DNA of 11,964 nt from Gammaproteobacteria bacterium. GTDB taxonomy: Bacteria > Pseudomonadota > Gammaproteobacteria > S012-40. Below, in pieces: positions 1 to 6,555 of this stretch; positions within the stretch are counted from its first letter, which is position 1; the number at the start of each line of letters is the position of its first letter. The translations under genes were made by a program, and so were the position numbers. Below the pieces are notes generated by a model. It was not told where the DNA came from and made no database searches. It saw only the letters and a list, made by a program, of their open reading frames with translations. The stretch is taken from NCBI GenBank assembly GCA_029864945.1, contig JAOTSL010000067.1, positions 1 through 11,964 of the forward strand, given 5' to 3'.

Positions 1-2183
1 ATAGCGATACAAAATTGGGAATTGCCATCGCCACGCTGGATGATGGCGTGATACTCACAGATCCCGATATTGCACTTATCACCGAATCACAATTATTCGG
101 AGAACGAGTTCAGCAACGACGGCGTCGAAAAGCAGCGAATAAAGATAACGATGCAATTATTAAAAACCTCACTGAGCTCAGCGTCGGCTCACCGGTTGTG
201 CATCAGGATTTAGGTGTTGGTCGATATCTTGGTTTACAAATGTTAAATGTGGGTGGATTTGAGTCAGAGTTTCTCACACTGGAATACGCAGATGGCGATA
301 AGCTTTACGTGCCCGTCTCATCGTTACATTTAATTTCCCGCTATACTGGTTCAGCACCTGAAAAAGCACCGTTACACAAACTGGGTACGGATCAATGGGA
401 AAGGGCCAGAAAGAAAGCCACCGAACGCATCCACGATGTTGCCGCTGAGTTACTTGAAGTTTTTGCGCAAAGAGAAGCATCTCGCGGATATGCTTTCAAA
501 ATTAACGATGACGAATACCAGCAGTTCTCCAACGCTTTTCCATTTGAAGAAACACCTGACCAACAAAATGCGATTGAACATGTATACGAGGATTTGCAAA
601 AAGAACGTCCCATGGATCGCGTCGTCTGCGGTGATGTAGGATTCGGCAAAACGGAGGTTGCCATGCGCGCCGCGTTTATAGCCGCAAATGACAATAAACA
701 GGTAGCCGTACTAGTTCCCACCACCCTACTGGCGCAACAACACTATCAAAATTTTGTCGATCGTTTTTCAAAATGGCCACTCCGTATTGAAGTATTGTCA
801 CGTTTCAAAACAAAAAAACAAACTGATGCAGCCATTGTCGATATTAAAAATGGAAAAATCGATATTGTTATCGGTACACATAAACTTTTAAACGATAGCA
901 TTAAATATAAAAACATTGGGTTAATGATAGTCGACGAAGAGCATCGATTTGGCGTTAGACAAAAAGAAAAAATAAAAGCGGTTGCATCCAATATTGATTT
1001 ATTAACACTAACAGCAACACCTATTCCGCGAACATTAAATATGTCACTAGCCGGTTTACGAGATCTTTCCATAATATCAACGCCACCGGAGCATCGGTTA
1101 GCGGTAAAAACATTTGTTAGTCAGTGGGACAATACAACTTTACGCGAAGCTTGCCAGCGAGAAATAAAACGCGGAGGACAGGTTTATTTTCTTCACAATG
1201 ATGTTGCCACCATTGAACGCATTGCCAGGGAATTACACGAGCTCATACCCGAAGCCGAGGTAGAAATCGCACACGGTCAAATGCCAGAGAAACAATTAGA
1301 ACAAATCATGTTCGACTTCTATCATCGCCGATTTAACATTCTCGTTTGCACAACGATTGTAGAAAGTGGCATAGACGTACCCACCGCAAATACCATCATC
1401 ATTAACCGGGCTGACAAACTAGGCCTAGCGCAATTACACCAGCTACGCGGACGCGTTGGACGTTCTCATCATCGTGCATACGCTTATTTATTTACACCGC
1501 CACAAAACCTGATGACCGACGATGCAAAGAAACGTATTGACGCGATTGAGTCACTTGAAGAACTAGGTGCTGGATTTATGATTGCTTCCCACGATCTTGA
1601 AATACGCGGAGCAGGTGAATTACTGGGTGAAGAACAGAGCGGACAAATACATGCTATCGGCTTTAGCTTGTATTCCGAAATGCTCGAGAAAGCGGTTGCT
1701 GCTCTTAAACGAGGCGAACAACCACAGCTGGATAGACCACTGGATCACGGTGCAGAAGTTGACATGCAAGTGCCCGCTTTAATTCCCGAAAGCTATTTAC
1801 CTGATGTCCACAGCCGTCTGACCTTATATAAACGTATCGCTAGTTCAGAAAATAACGACCAACTTCGAGAGTTACAGGTAGAAATGATTGACCGTTTTGG
1901 GTTGATGCCTGATCCACTTAAAAATCTTATTCGAGTTACTGAACTTAAGATACTGGCAAATCCACTAGGCATTGAAAAAATTGACATGTATGCGAGCGGC
2001 GGACGAGTCAGATTCAGCGACAAACCAAACATAGACCCCATGAGAATAATAGGGCTTATACAAAGAAAGCCAGCCATTTACAAACTGGATGGACAAACTA
2101 AATTGCGCATCATTAAAAACATTGAAACACCTGAAGAACGATTTGATGAAATTGAATCACTTTTAAAAACATTTAGCGAATAG
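1..2183 (+). CDS. mfd: Transcription-repair coupling factor Mfd (5'-truncated by window edge)
   Basis: Mfd is a DNA translocase that pushes stalled RNA polymerase off lesions and recruits UvrA for nucleotide excision repair. The frame is open from the left edge (first full codon at 3), so the gene starts outside the window. About 726 codons are present, against roughly 1150 residues in E. coli Mfd; the UvrB-like N-terminal part is missing. Counting from the codon at 15, the CarD-like RNA polymerase-interacting domain spans about 55-110 (VGSPVVHQDLGVGRYLG). The helicase core follows: Walker A GDVGFGKTE (206-214), DEEH box (307-310), TATPIPRTLN (333-342) and motif VI QLHQLRGRVGRS (473-484). After it come the translocation-in-repair region, with HDLEIRGAGELLGEEQSG (526-543), and the C-terminal regulatory domain. 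The in-frame TTG at 15 is not a real start. The match to E. coli Mfd is close throughout, so identity is certain. The S4-domain gene follows 9 nt later and is probably cotranscribed. Confidence 0.98.
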   Translation, partial: SDTKLGIAIATLDDGVILTDPDIALITESQLFGERVQQRRRRKAANKDNDAIIKNLTELSVGSPVVHQDLGVGRYLGLQMLNVGGFESEFLTLEYADGDKLYVPVSSLHLISRYTGSAPEKAPLHKLGTDQWERARKKATERIHDVAAELLEVFAQREASRGYAFKINDDEYQQFSNAFPFEETPDQQNAIEHVYEDLQKERPMDRVVCGDVGFGKTEVAMRAAFIAANDNKQVAVLVPTTLLAQQHYQNFVDRFSKWPLRIEVLSRFKTKKQTDAAIVDIKNGKIDIVIGTHKLLNDSIKYKNIGLMIVDEEHRFGVRQKEKIKAVASNIDLLTLTATPIPRTLNMSLAGLRDLSIISTPPEHRLAVKTFVSQWDNTTLREACQREIKRGGQVYFLHNDVATIERIARELHELIPEAEVEIAHGQMPEKQLEQIMFDFYHRRFNILVCTTIVESGIDVPTANTIIINRADKLGLAQLHQLRGRVGRSHHRAYAYLFTPPQNLMTDDAKKRIDAIESLEELGAGFMIASHDLEIRGAGELLGEEQSGQIHAIGFSLYSEMLEKAVAALKRGEQPQLDRPLDHGAEVDMQVPALIPESYLPDVHSRLTLYKRIASSENNDQLRELQVEMIDRFGLMPDPLKNLIRVTELKILANPLGIEKIDMYASGGRVRFSDKPNIDPMRIIGLIQRKPAIYKLDGQTKLRIIKNIETPEERFDEIESLLKTFSE

Positions 2184-2192
2184 GAAACACAC

Positions 2193-2405
2193 ATGATTGA
2201 ATTTGAACTGGACGGCCACCCATTTATACAGCTTAATGATTTATTAAAAGTAACTGGATTAAGCAATAGCGGCGGACAGGCAAAAAAGATGATTGATGAT
2301 GGTCTGGCAACCGTTGATGGCAATATCGAAACAAGAAAACGCTGTAAAATACGCGAGGGTCAAGTTGTGTCATTTCAAGGGCAGACTATTACAGTAAAAG
2401 CATAG
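2193..2405 (+). CDS. ybcJ: YbcJ-type S4-domain RNA-binding protein
   Basis: This is a 70-residue protein made of a single S4 domain, the small RNA-binding fold also found in ribosomal protein S4 and in heat-shock protein Hsp15. It closely resembles E. coli YbcJ: FIQLNDLLKVTGLSNSGGQA near the N terminus, then a VDG turn (42-44) and ETRKRCKIREGQVVSF (46-61), the basic stretch expected to contact RNA. Its length is normal for the family. AGGA at 2182-2185 lies 7 nt before the ATG. The gene sits 9 nt after mfd on the same strand, so cotranscription is likely, and a hairpin terminator follows. The RNA target is not known from sequence, and a role in ribosome or structured-RNA binding is only a family-level inference. 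Confidence 0.93.
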   Translation: MIEFELDGHPFIQLNDLLKVTGLSNSGGQAKKMIDDGLATVDGNIETRKRCKIREGQVVSFQGQTITVKA

Positions 2406-2437
2406 AAGCTCCCAAAGTATAGTGAAACTAAAACATC

Positions 2438-2475
2438 AACTACCCCAATCGGTCTCCTCCGATATGCGGGTAGTT
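2438..2475. terminator. Bidirectional hairpin terminator between ybcJ and def
   Basis: An 8-bp outer stem AACTACCC/GGGTAGTT (2438-2445 with 2468-2475) encloses an inner stem ATCGG/CCGAT (2448-2452 with 2459-2463) with a 6-nt loop. TTTGTTATT follows on the plus strand and TGATGTTTTAG on the minus strand. It sits between convergent genes and could end both transcripts. The U-tracts are modest, so efficiency is uncertain. Confidence 0.7.
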
Positions 2476-2498
2476 TGTTATTAAACAGTATTAAGGCT

Positions 2499-3047
2499 TC
2501 AAGCTTCCACTTTATTTATTTTTGGTACCCGCCCCGCCGCTTCCAGTTCTTCGATCAAGCCAAACTGACTCATATCTTTTATCCGCTGTGGATATAAAAT
2601 GCCATCCAGATGATCAACCTCGTGCTGTACAACAATCGCATGAAAGTCACTAACCACCCGATCTATTCGAATTCCATTTTCATTCAGACCGGTATATCGA
2701 ACAGAGGTATATCTTTCAACCAGGCCACGATAACCGGGAACACTTAAGCAACCTTCCCAACCGTCTTTTTTTTCATCACCTAATGGAGTCACGACCGGGT
2801 TAATCAAAATTGTCGTTGGCACGGGTTCAGCGTCAGGATACCGGGGGTTTTTACCAATTCCGAAAATAATAATACGCTGATTTACACCAATTTGTGGAGC
2901 TGCTATACCGGCTCCATTTTCTGCAGCCATTGTATCTAACATATCCTGGATCAGCCCTTGCTTTAATTTATCGTCTATAAAGCTGACTGGCTCAGAGATT
3001 TGATTGAGAATCGGATTTCCTATTTTTATTACTGGCTTTACTGGCAT
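2499..3047 (-). CDS. def: Peptide deformylase (PDF1A-like)
   Basis: Peptide deformylase is a metalloenzyme that removes the formyl group from the initiator methionine of nascent proteins. All three family motifs are present: motif I GAGIAAPQ (45-52), motif II EGCLS (98-102) and motif III HEVDH (142-146). Expected metal ligands are Cys100, His142 and His146, with Glu143 as the catalytic base. The protein is 182 residues, normal for the family. The stretch WEGCLSVPGYRGLVERY and the insertion after residue 65 look more like the organellar PDF1A-type and related bacterial enzymes than E. coli Def. No fmt gene is nearby, although fmt commonly neighbours the main def. This may therefore be a second deformylase (inference). 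The ATG at 3047 has only a weak purine-rich site (GTGAGAG) upstream. It converges on ybcJ and diverges from csiV, with an FNR-type palindrome 67 bp upstream. Confidence 0.96.
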   Translation of the reverse strand: MPVKPVIKIGNPILNQISEPVSFIDDKLKQGLIQDMLDTMAAENGAGIAAPQIGVNQRIIIFGIGKNPRYPDAEPVPTTILINPVVTPLGDEKKDGWEGCLSVPGYRGLVERYTSVRYTGLNENGIRIDRVVSDFHAIVVQHEVDHLDGILYPQRIKDMSQFGLIEELEAAGRVPKINKVEA

Positions 3048-3113
3048 TATTTATGAACTCTCACTATTAACTCTGGCCAAACAATAAATTGCCCAGCATT
3101 TTAAAAATAACGC

Positions 3114-3127
3114 TTGACATAGATCAA
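3114..3127. promoter_or_regulatory. FNR/Anr-type binding site (predicted)
   Basis: The sequence TTGACATAGATCAA matches the FNR/Anr/Dnr consensus TTGATnnnnATCAA at 9 of 10 fixed positions, with one T-to-C change. Its centre (3120.5) lies 73 bp upstream of the def start and 193 bp upstream of the csiV start. A -10-like TTTAAT (3153-3158, +) and a weaker TTTATT (3083-3088, -) each sit about 35 bp from the centre, against about 32 bp for a class II site. The sequence alone does not decide which gene is controlled. Confidence 0.5.
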
Positions 3128-3313
3128 CTCTAATTGTTCCACGTTTTACAATTTTAATGTCGACCTAATATTGGCTAAAACATTTACGAGAGCTATCAAT
3201 TTAAATTGTCTTATTTTACAATATCGTATCAATTTATAAGGTATACAGCGCTTGAAGCATTTCAACACTCAAAACCCTGCCACATCAAATTACGTGATTA
3301 ATTACCTTTTTCC

Positions 3314-4366
3314 ATGATATTACATATTAACGATAATATTTTGGGTAATTTGCTTAAAAAATCAAGCAAGACATTACAATGTCTTTTTTTTAGTAGTCTT
3401 TTTATACTTATTCCCTTTAACTCTGCAGGAGCGAGTCAGAAAGATAGGTGGTTTGAAATAGAAGTTATAGTTTTCGCCAATAACGATGAAACACTGCAAG
3501 AAGTAGAGAAATGGCCAGAAAAACCCGGTAGCCCAGCAATTAATAACGTTTTAGACGTTTTCACTCAGGGTGAGCTACTTTTTGATAATGTTGAGCAATT
3601 ACCTGCTTATTATGCTGAGGCGCTTGAACCGAGTGAAAATAATTTATCGGCGTTAGCCAATAAAATTAAAAAGAACTCGAAGTACACGCTTCTCACGCAC
3701 CGTTCATGGAGGCAAACTGCCCCCCTCCGTAAAGCTGGCATTCCTGTTTACCTCGATGATAATGCCTCTAAAAACCTTTATCAGCCAGTTAGCGATATTG
3801 AAGAGGCTGGTGACGTATCATCAGAGCAACTTTTACTGGATGCTCTACTCGCAGAAGAAACAAAACTAAACCAGCCTGTGGTGGATACGCCATTTTATAT
3901 ACATCAACTTGATCCTATTGAACCTTTTGATGAAGTCGAAGATATGCCTAATTCGGTACATATAGAGTTATCACCAATGGGACCACCAAACCATGCAGTA
4001 TTTGGTACTTTAAATTTATTTAAAAGTCGATTTTTACATTTAGATATAGATCTACTCTATAGAACGCCACCCAATGAGCCCAAGGTACTGGAAACGATCC
4101 AGGAAGAGGTTTTTCCTACGGCAATAGACAATAACCAGGTGCTATTAATAGACCAAGAACTAGTAGAACAAGAACAATCTATTGTAAGTGAAGAAGTTAG
4201 CCCTTTTACCGAGATAGAGAAATTACCCTTAACGGGTTTTCGCTTAAAAGGCTCAAAAAGAATCAGGCTCAATGAAGTTCATTATTTTGACCACCCCTTG
4301 TTTGGCGTTATTGTCCGTACAATACGTTATAAAGAACCTGAGCCTGAAGTCAAAAATCCGGAATAG
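3314..4366 (+). CDS. csiV: CsiV-family periplasmic peptidoglycan-associated protein
   Basis: CsiV was described in Vibrio cholerae as a periplasmic peptidoglycan-binding protein needed for cell shape that works with the LpoA/PBP1A cell-wall synthesis machinery. The protein here is 350 residues. After a basic stretch (LLKKSSK, 13-19) it has a hydrophobic segment at about 20-36 and a plausible signal peptidase I site at A38-G-A40|S41. The mature part opens with RWFEIEVIVFANND (45-58), the hallmark of the family. The C terminus has GFRLKGSKRIRLNEVHYFDH and then GVIVRTIR, the conserved end region. The middle is acidic and low in conservation. No lipobox is visible. The ATG at 3314 has no good ribosome-binding site, and TTG codons a few residues later could also start the protein, so the start is uncertain. 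Its position near mfd is usual for the family. It may be transcribed from the spacer holding the FNR-like site. Confidence 0.88.
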   Translation: MILHINDNILGNLLKKSSKTLQCLFFSSLFILIPFNSAGASQKDRWFEIEVIVFANNDETLQEVEKWPEKPGSPAINNVLDVFTQGELLFDNVEQLPAYYAEALEPSENNLSALANKIKKNSKYTLLTHRSWRQTAPLRKAGIPVYLDDNASKNLYQPVSDIEEAGDVSSEQLLLDALLAEETKLNQPVVDTPFYIHQLDPIEPFDEVEDMPNSVHIELSPMGPPNHAVFGTLNLFKSRFLHLDIDLLYRTPPNEPKVLETIQEEVFPTAIDNNQVLLIDQELVEQEQSIVSEEVSPFTEIEKLPLTGFRLKGSKRIRLNEVHYFDHPLFGVIVRTIRYKEPEPEVKNPE

Positions 4367-4691
4367 AACGACACCGGGTTTAGCTAAGGTAAGGTCTATA
4401 AAAGTGCAATGAAAAGCCCGCCAGAGAAAGACTCAGTAGAGTCAGGCGTTGCTTTCTTGTTCATTGAATACTGGAGGCATTAGGGTATAAGAAAAACAGG
4501 GCGATGAGTACCGATCAAAACTCTTACCCTGCCCGCCGAGCAAAATCATTACTCTCTTTATCGGATCTTTATCGGGTGAAAACTTTAAATCGGTACTATC
4601 AATTGAAAACAGTAAATCGTACCTTGCACATCGTTTTAAATAATCATGTACAACAATTTCTGCTTGTATCCAGAAGGCTTATAATAAGAAC
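4367..4691. other. 325-bp intergenic stretch without a convincing gene
   Basis: This lies between the convergent csiV and methylthioinosine phosphorylase genes. It holds the nested hairpin at 4407-4466, a 9-bp inverted repeat AGTACCGAT/ATCGGTACT (4507-4515 with 4589-4597), and a short direct repeat CTTTATCGG in two adjacent copies near 4556-4575. A plus-strand reading frame opens at ATG 4504 and runs to 4836. Its last 145 nt lie antisense to the phosphorylase gene and it has no clear ribosome-binding site at the ATG, so I do not call it as a gene. Its first 60 or so codons (MSTDQNSYPARRAKSLLSLS onward) could be a decayed gene, but I recognise no family with confidence. Confidence 0.5.
4407..4466 (+). 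terminator. Nested hairpin downstream of csiV, probable terminator
   Basis: Four collinear arms pair in order: CAATGAA/TTCATTG (4407-4413 with 4460-4466), AAGC/GCTT (4414-4417 with 4451-4454), CGCC/GGCG (4419-4422 with 4445-4448) and GACTC/GAGTC (4430-4434 with 4439-4443), closed by the tetraloop AGTA. The right side of the AAGC/GCTT arm is followed by TCTTG. It starts 41 nt after the csiV stop, which fits a transcript end. There is no clean U-tract, so a structured RNA is an alternative. Confidence 0.45.
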
Positions 4692-5435
4692 TTATGCAAC
4701 AGCCCGAATCAATTTTGCAATAACCTTTCGAGTATTATCCATACCAACTTTCAAATTGCTTTCAATCATTTCCATTGTCAGACTTTCACTACCCCGACCT
4801 GCTGCAGCATTAGCAACCACAGCTAAACAAGCATAAGACAATTCAAGCTCTCTGGCTAACGCCGCTTCTGGCATACCTGTCATACCGACTATATCGCAAC
4901 CATCACGCTCTAGCCTGTCTATTTCAGCAGAGGTTTCTAATCTAGGGCCTTGCGTTGCCGCATAAGTTGCTTTCGTGGCTACGTCAATTTTGAGATCACT
5001 ACAAGTTTGAATTATCTTTTGTCGTAAAGCTTCATCATAAGGGTAGCTAAAATCAATATGTACGACTTGACTAAGTCCTTCTTCAAAATACGTATTAATA
5101 CGCGACCAGGTATAATCAATAAGTTGATCAGGTACGACCAATTTTTGCGGCCCTAAATCATCGCGAATACCGCCAACAGCAGCTACCGACAACACACAGT
5201 CTGCCCCAGCTTCTTTTAACGCCCAGATATTTGCCCGGTAATTAATTTTGTGTGGTGGAATGATATGGCCGTAACCATGCCTCGGCAAAAACAAAACTTC
5301 TCTGCCTTCAATCTCCCCATGAACCAGTGGTGCAGAAGGTTCGCCATAAGGTGTTTGAACTATCTCACGCTTTATAATTTCAAGCGTATCTAGGTGTGAT
5401 AATCCGGTACCGCCAATAATTGCTAATTTATTCAT
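4692..5435 (-). CDS. S-methyl-5'-thioinosine phosphorylase (MTIP)
   Basis: This enzyme splits methylthioinosine with phosphate into hypoxanthine and methylthioribose-1-phosphate, salvaging the methylthioadenosine left by polyamine or homoserine-lactone synthesis. The protein (247 residues) belongs to the PNP/MTAP phosphorylase family 2. It has IIGGTGL (6-12, phosphate site), PRHG (51-54), NYRAN (65-69), TQGPRLET (161-168) and GMTGMPEAALARE (184-196). The base-recognition segment reads VVANAAAG (206-213). MTAP-type enzymes have Asp residues there to hold adenine; the N-x-AAG form matches the Pseudomonas aeruginosa methylthioinosine phosphorylase as I recall it, hence this call over MTAP. I chose the ATG at 5435 (MNKLAIIGG) over an upstream in-frame TTG at 5453. 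The ATG overlaps the hpt stop in ATGAATAA, an 8-nt overlap that suggests translational coupling. No Shine-Dalgarno is obvious. Confidence 0.92.
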   Translation of the reverse strand: MNKLAIIGGTGLSHLDTLEIIKREIVQTPYGEPSAPLVHGEIEGREVLFLPRHGYGHIIPPHKINYRANIWALKEAGADCVLSVAAVGGIRDDLGPQKLVVPDQLIDYTWSRINTYFEEGLSQVVHIDFSYPYDEALRQKIIQTCSDLKIDVATKATYAATQGPRLETSAEIDRLERDGCDIVGMTGMPEAALARELELSYACLAVVANAAAGRGSESLTMEMIESNLKVGMDNTRKVIAKLIRAVA

Positions 5436-5988
5436 CGTTTTTATGTGCTGCAAAAATGCCCTTTACGTTACGTAAATAATGTTTGTAATCCATGCCGTAT
5501 CCAAATACGTATCTGTCCGGCACGGTAACCCCAGTGAAATCTGCTTCAGACATGCCTTCTTTCCGGTCATGTTCTTTATTAACTAATACTGCGGTATATG
5601 TTTTTTGTGCGCCTTCAGTTTTGCAAAACTCGACTATTTCGTTCAGTGTTTTACCAACATCCAGGATGTCGTCAATGATCAATACCGTTCGTCCCTTTAA
5701 AGACTTGCGAGGCCTTACAATCCAGTCAAGCGTCTCGCCAACTGTTTTGTCGCCATATCGCGTGGCATGCAGATAATCCAGTTCAAGTGAAAACGGTAAG
5801 CGCTTTACTATTTCACTCGTTGCAATTATCCCGCCCGTCATCACACACAACACCAGCGGATTGTCATCCTGCATGGTTTCAATAATCTGCAATGCCATTT
5901 TATCAAGCGCTTGCTGAACGGTGTTGTTGTCAATTAAACATTCTGAACGAGAGAGAACGGCTTGTGCTTCTTCGGCGGATATGGACAT
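5428..5988 (-). CDS. hpt: Hypoxanthine-guanine phosphoribosyltransferase
   Basis: The enzyme transfers phosphoribosyl from PRPP to hypoxanthine or guanine, giving IMP or GMP. The 186-residue protein has the PRPP loop VLIIDDILDVGKTL (102-115, acidic pair D106-D107), the pyrophosphate loop MTGG (50-53, usually LKGG), and the purine-recognition region VLVNKEH (134-140, Lys138) followed by PDRYVFGYGMDYKHYLRN (157-174). The PRPP loop has Val111 where many family members have Thr, a mild variation. The ATG at 5988 is preceded by AGAAGG at a good distance. It is the first gene of an operon with methylthioinosine phosphorylase, whose product hypoxanthine is its substrate. A promoter with an extended -10 element lies about 75 bp upstream, and the leader holds three 12-bp tandem repeats. 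A xanthine preference cannot be excluded. Confidence 0.93.
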   Translation of the reverse strand: MSISAEEAQAVLSRSECLIDNNTVQQALDKMALQIIETMQDDNPLVLCVMTGGIIATSEIVKRLPFSLELDYLHATRYGDKTVGETLDWIVRPRKSLKGRTVLIIDDILDVGKTLNEIVEFCKTEGAQKTYTAVLVNKEHDRKEGMSEADFTGVTVPDRYVFGYGMDYKHYLRNVKGIFAAHKNDE

Positions 5989-6004
5989 TGAGTGACCTTC
6001 TGAT

Positions 6005-6040
6005 TTACCTTAACTATTACCTTAACTATTAACCTAACTA
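6005..6040 (-). repeat. Three tandem 12-bp repeats in the hpt leader
   Basis: On the plus strand the units are TTACCTTAACTA, TTACCTTAACTA and TTAACCTAACTA; the third differs at two bases. On the transcribed strand each unit reads about TAGTTAAGGTAA and so carries an AGG or AAGG core. They end 16 nt before the hpt start codon and lie inside the predicted 5' leader. They could be an operator, a standby ribosome site or simple slippage. Confidence 0.85.
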
Positions 6041-6060
6041 ATAAATAGTTGCGCGGCGTA

Positions 6061-6088
6061 ATTCTAACAAATAAACAAAGTCTTACAA
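6061..6088 (-). promoter_or_regulatory. Predicted sigma70 promoter of hpt
   Basis: On the minus strand TTGTAA (6083-6088) is followed by a 16-bp spacer and TAGAAT (6061-6066), five of six to the -10 consensus. TG sits one base upstream of the -10 (TGTTAGAAT), an extended -10. The start would fall near 6054, giving a leader of about 65 nt that contains the 12-bp repeats. Confidence 0.55.
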
Positions 6089-6089
6089 C

Positions 6090-6123
6090 AAAAAAGGGGG
6101 AACATTTCTGCTCCCCCTTTTTT
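6090..6123. terminator. Strong bidirectional rho-independent terminator
   Basis: A perfect 12-bp stem AAAAAAGGGGGA/TCCCCCTTTTTT (6090-6101 with 6112-6123) with a 10-nt loop carries T-tracts on both strands. It lies 63 nt after the DsrE-family stop codon, so it should end that minus-strand transcript and isolate it from hpt. Confidence 0.9.
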
Positions 6124-6186
6124 TACTACACTCCAACCACCTATAATTGGCGAATTGACGTGCTTACACTCTATTCACAAATATTA

Positions 6187-6555
6187 TTAGTAAGTAAAAG
6201 TGACTGTATCATCATCCATTGCTTCACTAATAACATAAGCACCACCCACCGTTTCTTCGATTTCAGGTATTAAGTCATCACCCCAAAGGTCAAGTGTTGG
6301 AGTACATACTTTAAATACTACACCAGCCTCATGTGCATCTTGTATAAAAGAGTAAACGCTCTTTTCGCTACCAGCTTGAACAAACAAATTTTCTGCTATA
6401 CCTTTTTTAGCCAGCTCACCAGAACGGCCGGTTAAAATAACCTCTACTTCAAATTCCATTGCTGCAGCAACAGTCGCCTGAAAAAATGGCGCACCAAGTT
6501 CTGACGGGTTAGAAGGGTCGGTATTAACCATGATAATTAACAGTTTATCAGCCAT
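6187..6555 (-). CDS. DsrE-family protein
   Basis: The 122-residue protein has the DsrE/DsrF/TusD-like fold pattern. KLLIIMVNTDPSNPSE opens a beta strand and loop, FQATVAAAMEFEVEVILTG (25-43) gives the alpha-beta unit, and FKVCTPTLDLWG (81-92) carries a single cysteine, Cys84, where sulfur-carrier members have their active cysteine. The C terminus GGAYVISEAMDDD ends the domain. In the family these cysteines carry persulfide in sulfur relay for tRNA thiolation or sulfur oxidation. Here no tus, dsr, sox or hdr partner is in the window, so the role is open. GGAGAG precedes the ATG at a normal distance. The gene is monocistronic: a strong terminator follows and a 400-bp divergent region precedes it. 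A TTTACA (6624-6629) / ATTAAT (6601-6606) pair with 17-bp spacing is a possible promoter. Confidence 0.85.
   Translation of the reverse strand: MADKLLIIMVNTDPSNPSELGAPFFQATVAAAMEFEVEVILTGRSGELAKKGIAENLFVQAGSEKSVYSFIQDAHEAGVVFKVCTPTLDLWGDDLIPEIEETVGGAYVISEAMDDDTVTFTY

Noticed and set aside
274..1072. Antisense open frames inside mfd (for example 392-724 and 746-1072, minus strand)
   Set aside because: They lie wholly opposite a strongly conserved mfd coding region, have no ribosome-binding sites, and show no recognisable domains.
5436..5453. Longer methylthioinosine phosphorylase starting at TTG 5453
   Set aside because: The ATG at 5435 matches the family N terminus and forms a natural 8-nt overlap with hpt; the six extra residues have no support.
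5492..5776. Plus-strand frame opposite hpt
   Set aside because: It is a shadow of the well-supported hpt frame with no family features.
6049..6273. Plus-strand frame of 74 codons across the terminator upstream of hpt
   Set aside because: It runs through a rho-independent terminator hairpin and then antisense into the DsrE-family gene, so it is not plausible as a gene.
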